Below are positions 60,340 to 64,000 of a stretch of DNA of 64,000 nt, one piece after another (positions within the stretch are counted from its first letter, which is position 1; the number at the start of each line of letters is the position of its first letter). This DNA comes from Channa striata (Eukaryota > Chordata > Actinopteri > Anabantiformes > Channidae). The stretch covers positions 22,070,215 to 22,134,214 of the forward strand of contig CM065182.1 of NCBI GenBank assembly GCA_033026295.1. Reading direction: 5' to 3'. The position numbers and the translations under genes are program-made. Under the pieces are notes generated by a model, which had not been told where the DNA came from, searched no databases, and was given only the letters and a program-made list of their open reading frames with translations.

Positions 60340-60512
60340 CTGAGAAAGACGGTCTCCCCTTGTCGGACGGTGATGTTGTCCATCACTTTGTTGTCGGACT
60401 GAGAGTCCCCTTGGCTGCGGACCGGCAACCCTGCAGGCACAAGAAGCAAAATCCTCAGAGAGACAAGAACTGTGCATTTGCAAAAAGCGAGCAGGTATCC
60501 CCGGACAGACAT
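60340..60512 (-). CDS. opcml: First coding exon of an IgLON cell-adhesion protein (OPCML/neurotrimin-like)
   Basis: This exon encodes the N-terminus of a GPI-anchored, three-Ig-domain neural adhesion protein that acts on the outer face of the neuronal membrane. Seen: the ATG at 60,510-60,512 has A at -3 and opens 57 codons plus two bases. Residues 1 to about 28 form a signal peptide (MSVRGYLL start, then a VLVSLRILLLVP core). Residues 29-33 are LPVRS. The first Ig strand follows with DNITVRQGETVFLR and an N-glycosylation sequon at N46. The exon ends in phase 2 at a GTGAGT donor, just before the first Ig cysteine, as expected for this family. From memory of the family, the GYL..KC..VSLR..LVP pattern fits OPCML and NTM better than LSAMP, NEGR1 or IgLON5, and the FLR ending favours fish OPCML. 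The paralogue choice is only moderately sure; the IgLON assignment is strong. Later exons are not in the window. Confidence 0.85.
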
Positions 60513-61070
60513 CGTCTCCAGCCCACAGAGGTGTCGAACCCGAATCCCACAGCGAGACAGTGAGACGCTTTTCGCGCTGCAAACGCTCCCGCGGAGATTC
60601 TTTAGCCCCGGCTCATTAGTCTTAATCCAAATCTTCTCGCCAGGTAGCCGCGGTGCGCAAGGCAGGAGAGAGCCGACACTATCCGGCTGCAGAGGCAAAC
60701 AGCCGCGGTTTGTGGCGCCAAAAAAAAAAAAAAAAGAACTGAATAATCCCTGTCCGTCCGAAGGGTGAAGCCCCTGTTCTGTAGCAGGTCTGCAAATTAA
60801 AAGTCCGCAAAGCAACACAGGGAAAAGTCTTTCAGATGTGTGTGGAAAGTGTTTATCTAGCACAACAACTTAATAATGTCTGAGTCATGTTCACGCGGAA
60901 AGATGAATGCTAAGTTCATATTTGCGTCGATTGCGCACGAACAGTTTCTCCGCCGCCGCTCGGTCATCGGAGCCCAGTGCTGACGTCACAGGCGGACACA
61001 TCAGCTCTGCAAGACCTCACGCCGGTCACTTTCCGGGATTCCGGGGATCAGGTTACCTGTGACCCAGGTG
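60513..61070 (-). promoter_or_regulatory. CpG-rich 5'UTR and promoter of the IgLON gene
   Basis: The bases upstream of the start codon on the minus strand are clearly richer in G+C and CpG than the rest of the window, which suggests a CpG-island promoter. I see no TATA box at a sensible distance. A perfect CRE palindrome lies at 60,981-60,988. A 15-base A tract (T tract on the minus strand) interrupts the presumed 5'UTR at 60,721-60,735. The reading frame of the exon stays open upstream to an ATG at 60,861-60,863. The real start is judged to be 60,512 because the signal peptide follows it directly. The transcription start cannot be placed from sequence alone. Confidence 0.6.
60981..60988. promoter_or_regulatory. 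Full palindromic CRE (TGACGTCA)
   Basis: The eight bases are a perfect CREB/ATF site, about 470 bp upstream of the IgLON start codon and inside the CpG-rich stretch. Full-length CREs in CpG promoters often respond to cAMP or neuronal activity. That role is inferred here. Confidence 0.55.
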
Positions 61071-62734
61071 AGGAAAACGCCATAATGCCACTGTACAAAG
61101 GCTGGGATGTGCTCTCTAATGTTGCTATTGTATATCGGTTATGTGCATATAATAGAATCCCCCACACACTAGACAGTTCATACATGCAATCCACACATAT
61201 CTAGGGCAGCAACTCAAAGCTGGTTTCTTTATAGATTATTATATGATAAATAAATTAAAATAGCTTCATCTTATTATTTATTTTTGTTTTTTTGTTTAAT
61301 ATCAGAGACCAACAAAATAAAAATCGCATCCGAGAAGCAGTTTTTGGGCATTTCTTCTATGATGAGTCATTATAAACACAGTGGCTATATAATTACAATT
61401 TATCAACTAATTAATTTTTGTCTGTGAAACTTTACTCGGGTTCTCCGGAAATTTACAACATTGCATCACGACCATCAATTTAAATACAATCAGTGCCAGT
61501 TAATTCTGCGCAAATTTGTACAGTCACTGCAACTTTTCCCCAAATGTGACTAACACTTTGGACTGTAAACAATAACAGAAGCATGAAATGACTGAGTGTG
61601 TTGTCTTATCATTTTCAATAACTTACACAAAAAGTTTTCAGTCCAGCTAAGAAAACCACAATATGCACAGTGTCTTTTTTTTTTCAAGCCACAAATGGCA
61701 TTTCAAGCAACAAGTCCTAAATGGACTTTTTAATACATAGTTATAGAAGTAAGATAAGAATAAACTCCACAGTGGCAAAAGGACAAAAAACATTTCAGTA
61801 TGGAATTGTGTCCAAACCCGTACTGTGACTGCTGTGCGCATGTTTCTGTTATTATATTACTGACTTAACCTATATTGTCTGCTCTGCACGCGCTGTTATC
61901 ACACGGCACGTTAGCATCGTCCATTACCAGAGTTCAAGTTCTCGTTTTTTAAAGTTCTTCACCAGCTTATCAGCAAAAAATAACAACAAAGTCATTTTGA
62001 AGGGAGTTGCTCTGCATAAAGAATACAAGGAATTTGGCTTGTATTGTTCACGCTGACTCACTGTCACACTGCGTCCTGGAACAACTGAATGGAACCTTCT
62101 TCAGGTCGTTCTTATCCCCGTGTTTCCTACTGTGAAACACCAGCTGTGTGTGACATGTGTCCTTCCTTTTAGCAGTCCAGTGTTACTTAGCAAGCTTCTT
62201 GATGGCACGACTCAGACCTTGGCTGAGGGTGATACTGCTGCTACATCAGTGTATGTCAACACATTTTATTAGCGTAGTTTATTGCAGTAAAAATATGTTG
62301 AGAAATCAACTGAAATGTTGCAAGGCCTTTGTCTCAGCCTTACGTTTTCTGATTCACATTTTTCAGCTAAAGTCCTTCTTCCTTAAGTCGTGACATGTGT
62401 AACACGAGCAGCACGAAGCATGGACATGTTCAAACCTTGGCTAAATACTCGGTGTTTATACAGCATGCTTAATATTTACAGATTTATGGAGTCGTGTGTA
62501 TCCTTTACACTGCATCAGCCGGGTGTGCGCCGTGCATCAGGGCCTCTCTGGCTCTCTTGCAATCAATGCTTGATTACACTGATTAGTGATTACATTTTAA
62601 CAACCTCTGAGGACTCAACAGGTCATCTGCAGTTCATAAAGTAAGCCATAAAAATATGAGTATGCTAAAAAAAGGTGGGGGGAGTTTAAAAATCGAAACT
62701 TTTTATTATAAAAAAAGCAGGACTGTGCCACCAA
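61071..62734. other. Upstream flank of the IgLON promoter
   Basis: Returns to AT-rich composition. No exon, repeat or second promoter recognised. Confidence 0.4.
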
Positions 62735-63300
62735 CAGTGGTGGAAGTAACAAAGTACATTTCTGTCCTGAACTTCTGTAGTTAACTACAGTTGTAGTCAT
62801 ATTCTGCTTCATACTTTTGCTTTACTTCCTTTCAGAGTCAAACGTCTTACTTTTTTCTCCAATACATTCGGTTGAAAACTATAGTCGATTTTTGCAATCA
62901 TATGCATACAAAATACAGTATAATCAACATACATTTCTGATTCCTGATTTTAAATTCAGACAAATACCCAGCAGTAATTAAGTAAGTAATTCAAAATATA
63001 ATTATTGCAAAACAAATGGTCATTAGAACAGCACAAAAGATGGTGAAAATCATACATTAAAGTGGTAAACACGTAGTTGCATTAATAATCCACTAATATT
63101 CCCTGGTGTTAAGTGAGTCCTTCTGCAAAAGACATACTTTACTGTGGGTATGTCAAGTCTTTGTTTTGAGTTAATACTTTGGTATGTTTATTTTAATAAT
63201 GCTGCTAACAATAATTTTACTGATCCAAGTACTACTGCATTTCAGAGGTAACTTGTACTTTTTACTCCACTATATTTTAGTCACATCTAGAACACAAAAC
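62735..63300 (+). mobile_element. Non-autonomous TIR DNA transposon (CAGTGGTGGAA family, hAT-like)
   Basis: Starts CAGTGGTGGAAGTAACAAAGTAC, a terminus abundant in teleost genomes. Its body has the typical landmarks: CAGCAGTAATTAAGTAAGTAA, then ACATTAAAGTGGTAAACACG, then TGTACTTTTTACTCCACTA. It codes for nothing. The right inverted terminus is not obvious, so the end is approximate. It lies about 1.7 kb upstream of the IgLON promoter. Confidence 0.55.
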
Positions 63301-63417
63301 ACTTTGCACATTCAGATTTCTGATACGGTTATAAAATGACATATTTTATAAATGACCATAACATATTCAGCTCCTTAATGTTTTTAAAGTGGTAAATGGT
63401 ATTTTTTATACACACAC

Positions 63418-63457
<40 letters not shown>

Positions 63458-64000
63458 CAAATGGACTGCTCACTAGTGACAAAGCCTTTGTCGTCCTAAT
63501 TGAAAGCTCCAGGAGCGCCACAATTTGACACCATAGGAGCAAATTTTACGTGGGAGGAAACATATGAAAGGATAAGGCCCAAACCGTCAGGGGAAGGTTA
63601 AAAGGTTGCAAAACTAATTACATAAAACACTTGCTTACTTCTTTATTATAGTAGTTATGCACACCGCGCTATGAAAAGGCCACAACACTTGGCACTAGAG
63701 TCAAAGCCCGTCTGCTGCTGCCAAAGTCCTGTGTCTTTTTGTAACATGCACCACTCCATCCCTATGATACCTTTTTCTTTATATACTTCGTCATGGCTTT
63801 AGGTGTCAACAACTGAAGCGTAGCACGTTACACTGAAAGCTCTGGGCAGCGATCACTGACACAAATGGGTAGCCTTAGCATTAGCATTAGCCTGTTATTC
63901 AGGTTCATGTCTCTTTATTCATAGCCATAAGTAAATGAGTTTTGCAGCATAAAGGAAAGAAAAAGACAGGAAGTGGCATCCAAACACACGCCCCTTCCAA
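63301..64000. other. Upstream flank with (CA)n tract
   Basis: Apart from the CA microsatellite and a TTAGCATTAGCATTAGC triplication at about 63,876-63,892, nothing is recognised. Confidence 0.4.
63409..63456 (+). repeat. (CA)n microsatellite with TACA interruptions
   Basis: CA repeat of about 48 bp. Confidence 0.9.

Noticed and set aside
1..64000. CRISPR arrays, operons, prophage or bacterial defence genes
   Set aside because: The window is vertebrate DNA. No regularly spaced repeats or tightly packed gene runs are present.

Overview
The window reads as nuclear DNA of a ray-finned (teleost) fish. It is AT-rich, has no bacterial gene layout, and carries teleost-typical repeats: an RTE-clade LINE, an L2-clade LINE, Tc1/mariner remnants, tRNA-headed SINEs, a TIR element beginning CAGTGGTGGAA, and many microsatellites. 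The only host protein-coding sequence I can defend is one exon near the right end, on the minus strand.

That exon (60,340-60,512, minus) carries the start codon, signal peptide and first residues of a GPI-anchored IgLON cell-adhesion protein, closest to OPCML/neurotrimin. It ends in a clean GTGAGT donor. A CpG-rich promoter/5'UTR with a perfect palindromic CRE (60,981-60,988) lies upstream of it. No second IgLON exon is visible, so positions 1-60,339 are best read as part of a very large first intron, and 61,071-64,000 as the upstream flank.

The intron layout from left to right is as follows. A Tc1 remnant lies at 590-1,010 next to a perfect hairpin (490-529). A deleted Tc1 copy lies at 7,197-7,660. 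An (AAT)20 tract with an adjoining hairpin is at 12,098-12,223. A SINE is at 13,945-14,200. An L2 remnant at 15,480-17,153 is split by a 569-bp solo LTR with 5-bp target-site duplications. A truncated RTE copy at 18,614-19,084 is flanked by perfect 16-bp duplications. Further SINE and repeat fragments are at 24.4, 25.0, 35.2, 37.2, 39.9, 41.4 and 45.9 kb. A third Tc1 remnant is at 40.3 kb. A near full-length but frameshifted RTE element at 48,542-51,651 sits in a TAGA microsatellite. Mariner-like inverted repeats are at 58.4 kb. A TIR DNA element (62,735-63,300) lies upstream of the promoter.

The strongest observations are the lesion shared by both RTE copies, the clean solo LTR inside the L2, a composite repeat at 35.2 kb that joins RTE head and tail sequence inside another repeat, several perfect palindromes, and the CRE-bearing promoter. 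A speculative TATA box plus two-exon arrangement at 27.3-28.0 kb could be a nested gene and needs transcript data. I found no new defence, toxin or enzymatic system.
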